The notes beneath the pieces are model-generated. The model was not told the DNA's origin. It did not search any database and worked only from the letters and a program-made list of their open reading frames with translations. Below, in pieces: positions 20,248 to 28,913 of a stretch of 64,000 nt of DNA. Positions within the stretch are counted from its first letter, which is position 1. Every line of letters begins with the position of its first letter. Source of the DNA: Siphonobacter sp. BAB-5405. Its GTDB lineage: Bacteria; Bacteroidota; Bacteroidia; Cytophagales; Spirosomataceae. The DNA lies in the NCBI RefSeq assembly GCF_002872335.1, contig NZ_NJAG01000044.1, positions 61,226 through 125,225 of the forward strand, given 5' to 3'. Both the position numbers and the translations under genes were made by a program.

Positions 20248-21450
20248 ATGAACCTGGTTTTCTTTACGCACCCCCCCTTTCTGGACTCCCAAAGCATGCC
20301 TCGCTACGCCAAATGGCTCAGTGAGAGTATGAAAGCTCGCGGCCACGAAGTAACCGTATGGGCCCCCCAGCCTTACTGGTATAGGTTGCCCGTTCCCCGG
20401 ACATTGAAAAAATGGCTGGGCTACATCGATCAGTATATCCTTTTTCCCCGGCAGGTCAAGCGTCGGATCAGACAACAGCCACCCGATAGCCTGTATATCT
20501 TTACCGACAATGCTCTTGGCCCCTGGGTTCCCCTGGTTGCCAGACAGCCCCACCTGATCCATTGCCACGACTTTACGGCTCAACGTAGTGCGGTGGGTGA
20601 AATTCCCGAAAATCCGACGGGTTTCACGGGCCGGAGGTACCAGGCCCTGATTCGTCAGGGTTACCGGAAAGGCACGCACTTTCTATCCATTTCGGAAAAA
20701 ACACGCCTGGATTTACACCGCTTTCTGGGTTTTCGCCCCCAGACTTCGGAAGTCGTCTATAACGGCTTGAATCCGGTCTATCAGGTACGGGACGTAGAGC
20801 TTTCGCGGGAGGAGCTACAGGAAAAAATACAGATAAATCTTGCCAACGGCTACCTGCTGCACGTAGGAGGTAATCAATGGTACAAAAACCGGAAAGGGGT
20901 ACTGAAAATGTACGAAGCCTGGCGAAAGCAGAGTCATCAAGTCCTGCCGTTGCTACTGATTGGCGACGCTCCTTCGGCCGAATTACAGGTTATGTGGCAG
21001 GCGAATGATTATCAGCAGGACATTCACTTTGTTTCGCAGCTTACGGATCGTTTCGTCAGTTACGCTTACGCCGGAGCCAGTGCTTTCCTGTTTCCGTCCC
21101 TGGCTGAGGGTTTTGGCTGGCCCATTGCTGAAGCGATGGCTTGCGGTTGCCCGGTTTTTACCACCAACGAAGCTCCGATGACCGAGGTAGCAGGTGACGC
21201 CGCCGTACTCATTCCCCGCATGCCCGCCGAGACGATAGCTCAGCAAGCCTGGGCCGCAGAAGCAGGGCAAACGCTGGAATCAGTACTGAATGCATCGGCA
21301 ACGGCCAAAACCGCCCGTCGGGAGCTGGGGCTTGCCCAGGTACATCGCTTCAATGCCCGTCAGGCCATTATCGAAATAGAACACATCTACGAGGGAATTC
21401 TGGCCCGTACGCAGACTACCCTTCCGCAAACGGATCTTCAAACCGCATGA
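20248..21450 (+). CDS. Glycosyltransferase family 4
   Basis: GT-B enzyme of 400 residues. ATG at 20248 is chosen; a TTG at 20242 that overlaps the upstream stop would add two residues. Seen: FFTHPPFLDSQSMPRYAKWL at the N-terminus, LLHVGGNQWYKNRKGVLKMY before the donor domain, and the E-x7-E site EGFGWPIAEAMACGCPVFTT. The end overlaps the next start as ATGA, so the two glycosyltransferases are translationally coupled. Specificity unknown. Confidence 0.9.
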   Translation: MNLVFFTHPPFLDSQSMPRYAKWLSESMKARGHEVTVWAPQPYWYRLPVPRTLKKWLGYIDQYILFPRQVKRRIRQQPPDSLYIFTDNALGPWVPLVARQPHLIHCHDFTAQRSAVGEIPENPTGFTGRRYQALIRQGYRKGTHFLSISEKTRLDLHRFLGFRPQTSEVVYNGLNPVYQVRDVELSREELQEKIQINLANGYLLHVGGNQWYKNRKGVLKMYEAWRKQSHQVLPLLLIGDAPSAELQVMWQANDYQQDIHFVSQLTDRFVSYAYAGASAFLFPSLAEGFGWPIAEAMACGCPVFTTNEAPMTEVAGDAAVLIPRMPAETIAQQAWAAEAGQTLESVLNASATAKTARRELGLAQVHRFNARQAIIEIEHIYEGILARTQTTLPQTDLQTA

Positions 21451-22598
21451 AAATACTCCACATTACGGCAACGATGGACCCCGCCACGGGTGGCGTAAGT
21501 CAGGCCGTCCGGACGATTATGGAAGGATTGTCGCAGGAAAATATTCAGAGTACCGTCATTTCACTGGATGCTCCGGAATCGCCTTTTCTGAGCAATGAAA
21601 ACTTTCTGGCTCTGGGGCCGGGACAATCGCCCTGGAAGTACAGTGCCCGTTTGTTACCCTGGTTAAAGGCTCACCTGGATTATTACGATGTAGCCATCGT
21701 ACATGGTTTGTGGCAGTACCACACTTACGCCGCTTATGCAGCCTGGCATTCGCTGAAAAATAAAGGGGTGAAGCTTTTTGTCATGCCCCACGGCATGTTG
21801 GATCCGTACTTTCAACGGGCCAAGGGTCGCAAGATCAAGGCCTTACGCAACTGGGTTTTCTGGAAACTCATCGAGAAGCGGCTAATCAACCAGGCCGACG
21901 GACTGTTGTTTACCTGCGAAACGGAAAAGCTACTGGCCCAAACCACGTTTCAGCCCTACGCTCCGGTAAAGGAGCAGGTGTCGGGATTAGGCGTAAAACA
22001 GCCGCCATTGTTCAATTCCCTGATGAAGGAAACGTTTCTGAAGAAATGTCCGCAATTACGCAACCAGCCGTATCTCCTGTTCATCAGTCGGGTACACGAA
22101 AAGAAGGGCGTTGATGTACTGATCAAAGCCTATACTCAGGTCAAAAGCCGAGAACCCAGGTTCCCGAAACTCGTGATTGCAGGGCCCGGTCTGGAAACGC
22201 CTTTCGGACAACGGGTTCAGGATCTGGCGAAGCATGATCCGGACATCATTTTCACCGGAATGCTGAGCGGTCAGGCGAAATGGGGGGCGTTCTACGGGTG
22301 CGAAGCCTTCGTGCTGCCCAGCCATCAGGAAAACTTCGGCATTGCCGTCATTGAGGCCATGGCCTGTGGTAAACCCGTGTTAATCAGTGATCAGGTGAAC
22401 ATTTGGCGGGAAATCGTCAGCGGTGGCGGTGGAATGATTTGTCTGGATACGCAGGCCGGCGTACAGGAAATGCTGAGCCAGTGGGCCCAACTAAGCGGTT
22501 CGCAAAAGCAGCAAATGAATGAGGGCTCCAGAACGACCTATCACCGTGAGTTCAGCGTTCAACAGACCACTCAAAAAATGATGGCTCTGCTGCATTAG
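21447..22598 (+). CDS. Glycosyltransferase family 4
   Basis: GT-B enzyme of 383 residues starting inside the stop of its neighbour (ATGA overlap). N-terminal LHITATMDPATGGVSQAVRT is the glycine-loop region; HGLWQYHTYAAY and FVMPHGMLDPYFQRAKGRK fit the WcaI/WcaL-like and mannosyl-type GT4 group. The donor side has LLFISRVHEKKGVDVLIKAY and ENFGIAVIEAMACGKPVLIS. The acetyltransferase directly downstream is often paired with this GT type in colanic-acid-like clusters. Confidence 0.9.
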   Translation: MKILHITATMDPATGGVSQAVRTIMEGLSQENIQSTVISLDAPESPFLSNENFLALGPGQSPWKYSARLLPWLKAHLDYYDVAIVHGLWQYHTYAAYAAWHSLKNKGVKLFVMPHGMLDPYFQRAKGRKIKALRNWVFWKLIEKRLINQADGLLFTCETEKLLAQTTFQPYAPVKEQVSGLGVKQPPLFNSLMKETFLKKCPQLRNQPYLLFISRVHEKKGVDVLIKAYTQVKSREPRFPKLVIAGPGLETPFGQRVQDLAKHDPDIIFTGMLSGQAKWGAFYGCEAFVLPSHQENFGIAVIEAMACGKPVLISDQVNIWREIVSGGGGMICLDTQAGVQEMLSQWAQLSGSQKQQMNEGSRTTYHREFSVQQTTQKMMALLH

Positions 22599-22625
22599 TC
22601 TTTCTTATTCCCAATCCCTGGCATC

Positions 22626-23192
22626 ATGGAGTATCAACACTTAAACCGATTTACGGTACCGGAAAGCTTTCGTGGCCGTTCCAAACTAACAATACAGTTG
22701 TGGTGGATCATACAGGGAACCCTTTTCGCCTGGTCCCCTCAGGTGCTATACGGCTGGCGTCGCTTTCTGCTCAGGTTGTTTGGAGCTAAAATCGGGTCAA
22801 AAGTTCTGGTGCGATCAACCGTCAAGATTACCTATCCCTGGAACCTCGAAATCGGCGATTACAGCTGGGTAGGAGACGATTGCACCCTGTACAATCTCGG
22901 AAAAATCAGCATTGGCAGGCACGTAGCCATTGCTCATAAAGTCTATCTCAACACGGGGGGGCACGACTACCAGAACCTGACGTTCGACATTTTCGCGGAA
23001 TCCGTTCGCATTGAAGACCAGTGCTGGCTGACCAACGATGTGTACGTTGCTCCAGGTGTAACGATTGGAAAAGGCACCGTTGTGGGAGCCAGAAGTTCCG
23101 TATTCAAAAGTATTCCTGAAGGAAAGGTTTGTGTAGGGTCGCCCGCCCGAATCATCAAAGATCGCCTTCATTCTCACGCTGTTTTACTCTAA
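22626..23192 (+). CDS. WcaF-like hexapeptide-repeat acetyltransferase
   Basis: Predicted to O-acetylate a sugar of the repeat unit using acetyl-CoA. The 188-residue protein has the left-handed beta-helix pattern of hexapeptide repeats (IGSKVLVRSTVKI, LEIGDYSWVGDDCTLYN, KISIGRHVAIAHKVYL, then VYVAPGVTIGKGTVVGARS) and the likely catalytic histidine in NTGGHDYQNL. Length and domain order match the putative colanic acid acetyltransferase WcaF group. It lies 27 bp after a GT4 gene and 11 bp before the epimerase gene. Confidence 0.88.
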   Translation: MEYQHLNRFTVPESFRGRSKLTIQLWWIIQGTLFAWSPQVLYGWRRFLLRLFGAKIGSKVLVRSTVKITYPWNLEIGDYSWVGDDCTLYNLGKISIGRHVAIAHKVYLNTGGHDYQNLTFDIFAESVRIEDQCWLTNDVYVAPGVTIGKGTVVGARSSVFKSIPEGKVCVGSPARIIKDRLHSHAVLL

Positions 23193-23203
23193 CGTATTTG
23201 CCC

Positions 23204-24159
23204 ATGGCAAAGATCTTAGTCACCGGAGGTTCCGGATTCATCGGAACCAATTTGATAGATGCCTTACTGAATCAGAATCTGCCCGTATTGAATCTGGATG
23301 TAGCCCCTCCGAAGAAGGAAAGTCACCGGACCTGCTGGCTGCCCGTGGATATTCGGGATTACGAAAGTCTGCACCAAACCATTACGGAATTTTCGCCCAC
23401 GCTGGTTATTCATCTGGCGGCTCGTACGGATTTACGCAGTAATCGCCTGAAAGACTATTCGGCTAATACGGATGGCGTAGAAAATTTACTCACGGTGTTA
23501 GATACGCTACCCGAGTTACGAAGGGTCATTTTTGCGTCATCCATGTACGTCTGTCAGCCGGGATACCAGCCACAGCATGGCGACGACTATGCTCCACATA
23601 CGGTATATGGCGAGAGTAAGGTCCTGACGGAAAAGATTATCAAGGAAAAAAATCAGCGTATACCTGGACCATCATTCGACCGACTTCCATCTGGGGACCG
23701 TATTTCGGGGAACCCTATGACCTGTTTTTTAAAATCGTACTGGGAAGAAAATTCTTCCACCTCGGACAGCGAGCCTGTAAGAAAACCTACGGTTACATTG
23801 ATAACACGATTTATCAGATCATGTCAATTCTGTCGGCTTCACCCGTGAGCGTGCATACGAAAGTAGTTTATCTCGGGGATTACGATCCGTACGATATTTC
23901 TATCTGGGCGAATGAAATAGCCGGTTGCGTCCGAATCAGGATACCGACGCTCCCCTTTCCACTCTTCCGGGTTGCGGCAAAGGTTGGAGATGGTTTACAG
24001 AAACTGAAGGTAAAGTTTCCCATGACTACCTTTCGCCTGAAGAATATGACTACGGACAATATCCTGGATTTGAGTCTGATTCGCACCCTGGCTCCAACCT
24101 TGCCAGTATCAAGACTCACGGGTACGCAACGAACCATTGAATGGATTAACAAAAGGTAA
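23204..24159 (+). pseudogene. NAD-dependent sugar epimerase/dehydratase, broken by a -1 frameshift
   Basis: Extended SDR protein split in two frames. The first part (from ATG 23204) has the NAD-binding KILVTGGSGFIGTNLIDALL, HLAARTDLRSN and the Tyr-Lys pair in YGESKVLTEK. The frame is lost at an A7 run (23646-23652); adding one A gives an uninterrupted join into YTWTIIRPTSIWGPYFG and on to the stop at 24159, total 318 residues, a normal family length. Without correction the first product ends early with unrelated sequence. Real mutation, slippage-based switching or a sequencing error all remain possible. Probable role: making or reducing a nucleotide sugar for the polymer; not a convincing GDP-fucose synthase. 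Confidence 0.82.
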
Positions 24160-24950
24160 AATGAGTTAATCCGTTAATTTTATTTCTGTGCGTATTGAGT
24201 AAAAAAAATGTTTTCTGGTTTTTAAAACTATTGTTAGAAATGTTTTTAAAATATTTAGATAAACTGTATTGATTTGAGTCAAACATTTTTATATTTGCTA
24301 GGAGAAAATAAGTGTCTGTTTGTTGTACACAATGTTTCTTTTAAATCCTTCTTAATCCCGCCGGTTAAGGTCCATCGTAAGAAGATACCCGCTGTTATCT
24401 ATTTGCTATTTTTAAGAGCAATCTTACGTCCGTAGTGTATCTTTTGCTCTGATCTGTTGCACTGCGTTTGACTATCCCCTAAGTAATGCCAGTACGCGTA
24501 CCTTTTTATTTAAATCATTGCCCAAAAATCAGCAAATAAACGCCAATATTTCTGATGTAAAGTATTTAAACTGGATAGCTGCTTAAGCTATTGGTGGGCA
24601 TTATTTAAATCCATTTTAAAAATCAATGCACACGTTACCGGGAAGCCAGTAGTCATGCTACTACTTTCCTGCTCTTGCTATTTCATTATCTGTTTTAGGT
24701 ACTGCAAATGCGGTTGTCCCATGCATCTCGTGAATAATTTAATTTCCGTCGCTGATGGAAATGTAAATGGATTGATTCCAGTTACCAACGTATTTTAATC
24801 TGCTCAACATCGCTTGTTACGCAGTTTAAAAGCGACTGGAATGGCATGTCTCAAACGATAGTCGGTCCTGGTTGTCTGACTGAAGTTTTAGATCACAAAA
24901 TTGGTAATGAGTGAAGGTACTAGGACTTAACCCCCCTAAACAGTTAACCA
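24160..24950. other. 790-bp AT-rich intergenic region inside the polysaccharide locus
   Basis: No open frame with coding character. It is AT-rich at the left and holds a promoter-like site at 24268-24297. No T-tailed hairpin terminator was seen after the epimerase stop. The region seems to separate the main synthesis operon from the WcaI-like glycosyltransferase. Confidence 0.6.
24268..24297 (+). promoter_or_regulatory. Candidate Bacteroidota-type promoter
   Basis: ATTG, 18 nt, then TATATTTG (24290-24297), a full match to TAnnTTTG with a near-consensus upstream box. It points at the WcaI-like gene 650 nt downstream; a long leader or an unseen small transcript would be implied. Confidence 0.35.
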
Positions 24951-26238
24951 ATGAAAATACTACTATTTGGCATTAATTACTCGCCCGAATTAACGGGTAT
25001 TGGAAAGTATACGGGAGAGCTTGGAGCCTGGATGGCTCAACAGGCACACGAAGTGGAAGTAATTACTTCGCATCCGTATTATCCGCAATGGAGTGTTCAT
25101 CCTTCACACAAAGGTAAACTGTGGTTTACGGAAAAGGTTGAGGGAGCTGCCGTCCACCGTTGCCCCATGTATGTGCCTCAAAAAGTAACGTCAGTGAAGC
25201 GAATCATTCACGAATTTTCTTTTCTGATCAGTAGTCTGTTTTACTGGATACCTATCTTTTTTTCTTCTAAAAAATTTGACCTCGTTTTCTGCATTGCACC
25301 TCCGTTTCACTTAGGCTTCATTCCGTTTCTGTATGCGAAAGTAAGGGGCGTACCTTTTGTGAATCATGTACACGATTTGCAGGTCGATGCCGCAAAAGAT
25401 CTGGGCATGATTAAGAACGAGCGTTTTCTGGATATGCTCTTTAAAGCGGAGCGTTACGTACTTCAGAAGGCAGACCGGGTAACGACCATTAGCCCCGGAA
25501 TGCTCACCAAAATCCAGAAGAAGGGCATTCGGTCCGACAAAACTTCGCTTATACCTAATTGGGTAGATGCCGTTGAAATTGCTCCGCTGGATTCCTCCGA
25601 GTCTTTGCGAAAGGAGTTTGGCTTAGCAGAAGAAGATAAAGTGATTCTTTACGCGGGAAATCTGGGTGAAAAGCAGGGACTTGACCTGATTGTAAGTGCC
25701 GCTCAGGCTTTCCAAAAACAAAAAGAGATTCAGTTTATTGTCGTGGGATCGGGGGGGTGGTAAATCCAAATTAATTGAACAGGTTGAAGCTTTAAACCTT
25801 ACAAATGTTCGTTTTTTTCCCTTGCAGCCTTACGAAAAACTATCGGCTCTTTTGGCTACGGCCGACGTGCACCTGGTATTACAGAAAAAAGCTGCTTCTG
25901 ATCTGGTCTTACCTTCCAAGCTTACCAGTATTTTATCAGCAGCGGGTTGTGCGGTGATTACCGCCGTTCCGGATACTACCTTATATACGATGGTTGAAAA
26001 GCATGAAATGGGTATTTTGATCGAACCCGAATCTGCCTTAGCATTAGTGGAAGGCATTACGTATGCGTTGACCTGCGATCGTTCGGTATACCAAAAGAAT
26101 GGCCGGGCCTATGCGGAAATGTATTTAAGTAAAGATGCTATTCTTAAGGATTTTGAATCGTTTTGTTTGTCCTTTAGAAAGCAAAAAACGTACGTTGTAT
26201 CAACGCAGGAATTAATCCCGGTAAGTGCAGAAATTTAA
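24951..26238 (+). pseudogene. WcaI-like glycosyltransferase family 4, broken by a +1 frameshift
   Basis: The N-terminus (LFGINYSPELTGIGKYTGEL, then TSHPYYPQWSVHP) is that of WcaI/WbuB-type enzymes; WcaI is annotated as a fucosyltransferase in colanic acid synthesis. The frame stops after VVGSGGW at a G7 run (25751-25757). Removing one G restores GSGGGKSKLIEQ and a continuous 428-residue protein with the C-terminal domain (LVLPSKLTSILSAAGCAVIT). As written, the product lacks the nucleotide-sugar domain and would be inactive. The indel may be a sequencing error in the homopolymer, a mutation or a switch. It is separated from the rest of the locus by 790 bp. Confidence 0.85.
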
Positions 26239-26424
26239 ATGATCAGTATTCCTTAAGGTCATGGATACACTGCAATTGTTGACGTATGTAATTCGTTAAG
26301 CCGCCTTTGCTATATTTAATTTATGCTTATCAGGTTGTGCAGGATATACTATTCTGTATAACCTGATATGTGCTTATATACAGGATTTAATATGAAAAAT
26401 ATTACAAAAAAATAGGTTTAACTA

Positions 26425-26454
26425 TTGACTTTTAAAATTTGAATATTACCTTTG
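26425..26454 (+). promoter_or_regulatory. Consensus Bacteroidota promoter
   Basis: TTG (26425-26427), exactly 19 nt, then TACCTTTG (26447-26454): a full match to the -33/-7 consensus of the Bacteroidota primary sigma factor and the best promoter seen in the window. Transcription would begin near 26459. The only thing immediately downstream is a pair of hairpins ending in a T-run. Confidence 0.6.
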
Positions 26455-26527
26455 AATCATCAATTGAATAGCGGTTCAGTTGATGATTTTTTGAACTCCT
26501 GTTGTGGCGGCAACAGGAGTTTTTTTG
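26455..26527 (+). ncRNA. Candidate small RNA of about 70 nt: two hairpins and a terminator
   Basis: Arm 26455-26468 pairs with 26475-26488 (14 bp, one T-G), loop TAGCGG, followed by TTTT. A second hairpin, ACTCCTGTTG (26495-26504) with CAACAGGAGT (26511-26520), has loop TGGCGG and a T7 tail, a textbook intrinsic terminator. The two loops share GCGG. With the consensus promoter directly upstream, the unit looks like an independent short transcript. The alternative is a double terminator for the WcaI-like gene, whose stop is 230 nt upstream, with a chance promoter. Confidence 0.45.
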
Positions 26528-26616
26528 TATTTATTAGTTTCATTAACTAGATATAGTAGTGATAATTTGTTTAATCAAAGCAAAATTAAATGTTCTATAA
26601 AAGGTGATCTATTTCT

Positions 26617-26658
26617 CTATAATCGTGTAAATTTCAGAGAAAATTTATACGATTATAG
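26617..26658. repeat. 18-bp inverted repeat upstream of the Wzi-family gene
   Basis: Arms 26617-26634 and 26641-26658 are complementary over 18 bp with one G-T pair and a 6-nt loop CAGAGA. AT-rich, no T-run after it. It ends 84 bp before the wzi-type start, so it could be a leader hairpin or a regulator-binding palindrome. Confidence 0.55.
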
Positions 26659-26742
26659 GCTTTTAACAAGTATTGATTTTCCCGTTCATACATAGGCCTT
26701 ATTCAATGATTAACGCTGTTCAGTATTCCCCGCCTTTCTCCT

Positions 26743-28224
26743 ATGCTACACCGTACATTCGTCGCTACCGTCCTCCTGTTAAGTGCCTCTCTGACGTATG
26801 GGCAAACGCCTCTGTTGCCCTATCCCGATACGACTTCGGTAGAGGGTATTCGCTATCACGTGGGTGTAGACGGACTGGCTATTACCAATGCCCGCACGCC
26901 GTTCTGGTTTCATGCCAATCAGTTTGGTACCGTTCCCCTAACCGCACCGGCGGGATTGCTGCGAGTAGGCCTGCGTGGGTTGTGGGGAGACGTTCATGCC
27001 TCACGTAAACCCGTGTATTCGATTAGCATTGAGTCGGTTGGACAGGCTAGTATAAAAACGAAGCTCTTGGTACCCGAAGCCTATGCGGGCATCCGTTTGG
27101 GGCATACTGAACTATACGCGGGCCGGAGGCGGGAAATAAATGGCTTAACCGATACCTTACTAACATCGGGTTCGGTGACCTGGTCGGGTAATGCTCTGCC
27201 CATAACGCAGATTCGCCTGGGTACGCGTGAGTACGCTCCCTTAAAATTTACCCGGAATTTTGTTGCCCTGAATGCCTTTATCAGTCACGGCTGGTTTGCC
27301 AATACTGATTCCATGAAAAACGTGTTGTTACACGCCAAATCCATCTTCGTCCGTCTGGGTAAACCCGAAGCCCGGATACATTTGTACGGGGGCATCAATC
27401 ATTTTGTTCAATGGGGCGGGTACTCGCCCTATATTCAGGATACGTTTTTGGCGAACGATGGCCGGATGCCCTTTTCCTGGAGAACATTTGGGAAAGTGGT
27501 ATGGCCTACGGCGGTGGAAGATAATGCCGACGGACAATTCAGCGGTATTGATACGCTCAATCGCGTGGGCAATCACCTGGGTTCACTGGATGCGGGTCTG
27601 GAGATTAACGGTTCGGGGGGGCAGTTTCTCTTCTACACCCAGCATTTATACGAAGATCTGTCCGGCCTGTCGTTCAAGAATTTTCCGGATGGTCTGTTTG
27701 GCGTTCGCTGGAAAACGAAACCAAGGGGCGGGGCTTTCCAGTTGCGTCAGCTTACCCTGGAATTCATTACCTCGCTCAACCGTAGTGGGACGGGAGCCAA
27801 GGGCCACGACGATTATTTTTACAACGGGCAATACCTGGACGGTTGGGTGCATCGCCGGTTTGTAATCGGTACGCCGCTTTTTATTCAGGGACGCGATTTG
27901 CCGGGAGCCGTGCGGCAGAGAAATACCTGGTTTAACCGGGAACGACCCGTCAGCAACAATGCCGTACAATCGCTGCATTTGGGGGTGTACGGAATCTGTT
28001 TTCATCGCGTCACCGCCTTACTTCGTACGACGATCAGCCGCTACCATGCCCTGAATACCGGAGATACGTACCCGCAGGTTTCGCTGGGGCTTGAACTTCA
28101 CCAGATACCGCTGCCGGGCAAACTGGAAGCGAGCGTCAAAGTAGGGTACGATACCGGGGAAATTTTTCAGTCGAACTGGGGCGTAATGCTTTCCTGCCGG
28201 AAACTGGGCTTTTTACGGTGGTGA
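26743..28224 (+). CDS. Capsule assembly Wzi-family outer membrane protein
   Basis: Secreted 493-residue protein (signal peptide, cleavage near LTYGQ) expected to form an outer-membrane beta-barrel that helps hold or assemble capsule at the surface, as Wzi does in E. coli. Seen: alternating beta-strand pattern throughout, VYSISIESVGQASIKTKLLV, ELYAGRRREINGLTDTLLTS and the block YGGINHFVQWGGYSP, all typical of the Bacteroidota Wzi-family group. It closes the polysaccharide locus and is followed by a bidirectional-looking terminator. Its link to this polymer is inferred from position. Confidence 0.85.
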   Translation: MLHRTFVATVLLLSASLTYGQTPLLPYPDTTSVEGIRYHVGVDGLAITNARTPFWFHANQFGTVPLTAPAGLLRVGLRGLWGDVHASRKPVYSISIESVGQASIKTKLLVPEAYAGIRLGHTELYAGRRREINGLTDTLLTSGSVTWSGNALPITQIRLGTREYAPLKFTRNFVALNAFISHGWFANTDSMKNVLLHAKSIFVRLGKPEARIHLYGGINHFVQWGGYSPYIQDTFLANDGRMPFSWRTFGKVVWPTAVEDNADGQFSGIDTLNRVGNHLGSLDAGLEINGSGGQFLFYTQHLYEDLSGLSFKNFPDGLFGVRWKTKPRGGAFQLRQLTLEFITSLNRSGTGAKGHDDYFYNGQYLDGWVHRRFVIGTPLFIQGRDLPGAVRQRNTWFNRERPVSNNAVQSLHLGVYGICFHRVTALLRTTISRYHALNTGDTYPQVSLGLELHQIPLPGKLEASVKVGYDTGEIFQSNWGVMLSCRKLGFLRW

Positions 28225-28242
28225 AACCGGCTTCAGATAAAG

Positions 28243-28273
28243 AAAAAGCCCGTTCAGCGAACGAGCTTTTTGC
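28243..28273. terminator. Bidirectional hairpin terminator
   Basis: AAAAAGC-C-CGTTC, loop AGC, GAACG-A-GCTTTTT with one central mismatch; A-run on one side and T-run on the other. It lies between the convergent wzi-type gene and the small secreted protein gene and can serve both. Confidence 0.7.
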
Positions 28274-28296
28274 TTGCTTATGATGAGGTAATGCAC

Positions 28297-28623
28297 TTAA
28301 TTCTTCTTGAAAGCCACTTTTACATAGTTCTCAGATTCGGGCAGCGAGGGTAGGGTACGAGAGCGATTCAGAACCTGGCTCAAGGTCGCATCGAGTCGTT
28401 TGACTACTTTTTTTCGACTGATATTCAGCCGAAGATCTTCGAGTTTTTCCTCGTAAATCAGGATTCCATTTTCCGCGTAGAAGCGAACGATGGAGCCTTG
28501 TTTCGTACGAAGGTTGTCTTCTACTACCCAAAAGCCCGTTTTAGGCTGCGATTCCTTTTTCTGAGCTTGAGCGGCTGTGCCAAGCAGGGCTAAAAAGAAT
28601 AGGGTGGCTAGTTGCTTTTTCAT
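28297..28623 (-). CDS. Small secreted protein of unknown function
   Basis: 108 residues with a clear signal peptide (MKKQLATLFFLALLGTAAQA, then QKKES). The mature part begins GFWVVEDNLRTKQGSIVRFY and is mostly charged beta/alpha sequence ending in YVKVAFKKN. No family was recognised. It is convergent with the Wzi-family gene and stands alone, with its own upstream region of about 290 bp shared with the divergent histidine kinase gene. Confidence 0.75.
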   Translation of the reverse strand: MKKQLATLFFLALLGTAAQAQKKESQPKTGFWVVEDNLRTKQGSIVRFYAENGILIYEEKLEDLRLNISRKKVVKRLDATLSQVLNRSRTLPSLPESENYVKVAFKKN

Positions 28624-28913
28624 GACGATTATAAATGAAGGTTGATAGCTGATGGATTAGTCGTTGATGGACGGTTCAAAAATAACAGCGTGAAAATGGT
28701 CTAAACGGGGAAGTAGTCCGGTAGCTGCTTTCGTAGGTCAGAGAGCAGCGTTTGAGTCTACGGAGTGTACTGATCGTCGGTAAAAGTCATTCAGCGACGG
28801 AAGCCCGTCGTTCGTAGAAAAATCGGTTCACTGGGCGGAATTCCGCTGGCATTCAGCTAAATTTCAGAGAAACCCGTGCAACGAAAAACGCATGTAGGAA
28901 TCTTTAGTTGACC

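Noticed and set aside
19483-20679. 398-codon open frame on the minus strand
   Set aside because: Antisense to the polymerase and a GT4 gene whose plus-strand products have clear family motifs; the minus product is low-complexity, basic and matches nothing.
23644-23660. Programmed -1 frameshifting as sole explanation of the split epimerase
   Set aside because: The A-AAA-AAT heptamer is present, but no clear downstream structure was seen and the family is not known for recoding; indel or error is simpler.
23204-24159. Split SDR as the missing GDP-L-fucose synthase
   Set aside because: The repaired protein matches general sugar epimerase/dehydrogenases (IIRPTSIWGP) and lacks the characteristic Fcl sequence, so it was not named fcl.
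26504-26695. 63-codon frame starting in the second hairpin of the candidate sRNA
   Set aside because: It begins inside a terminator stem, runs through an inverted repeat and shows no protein character.
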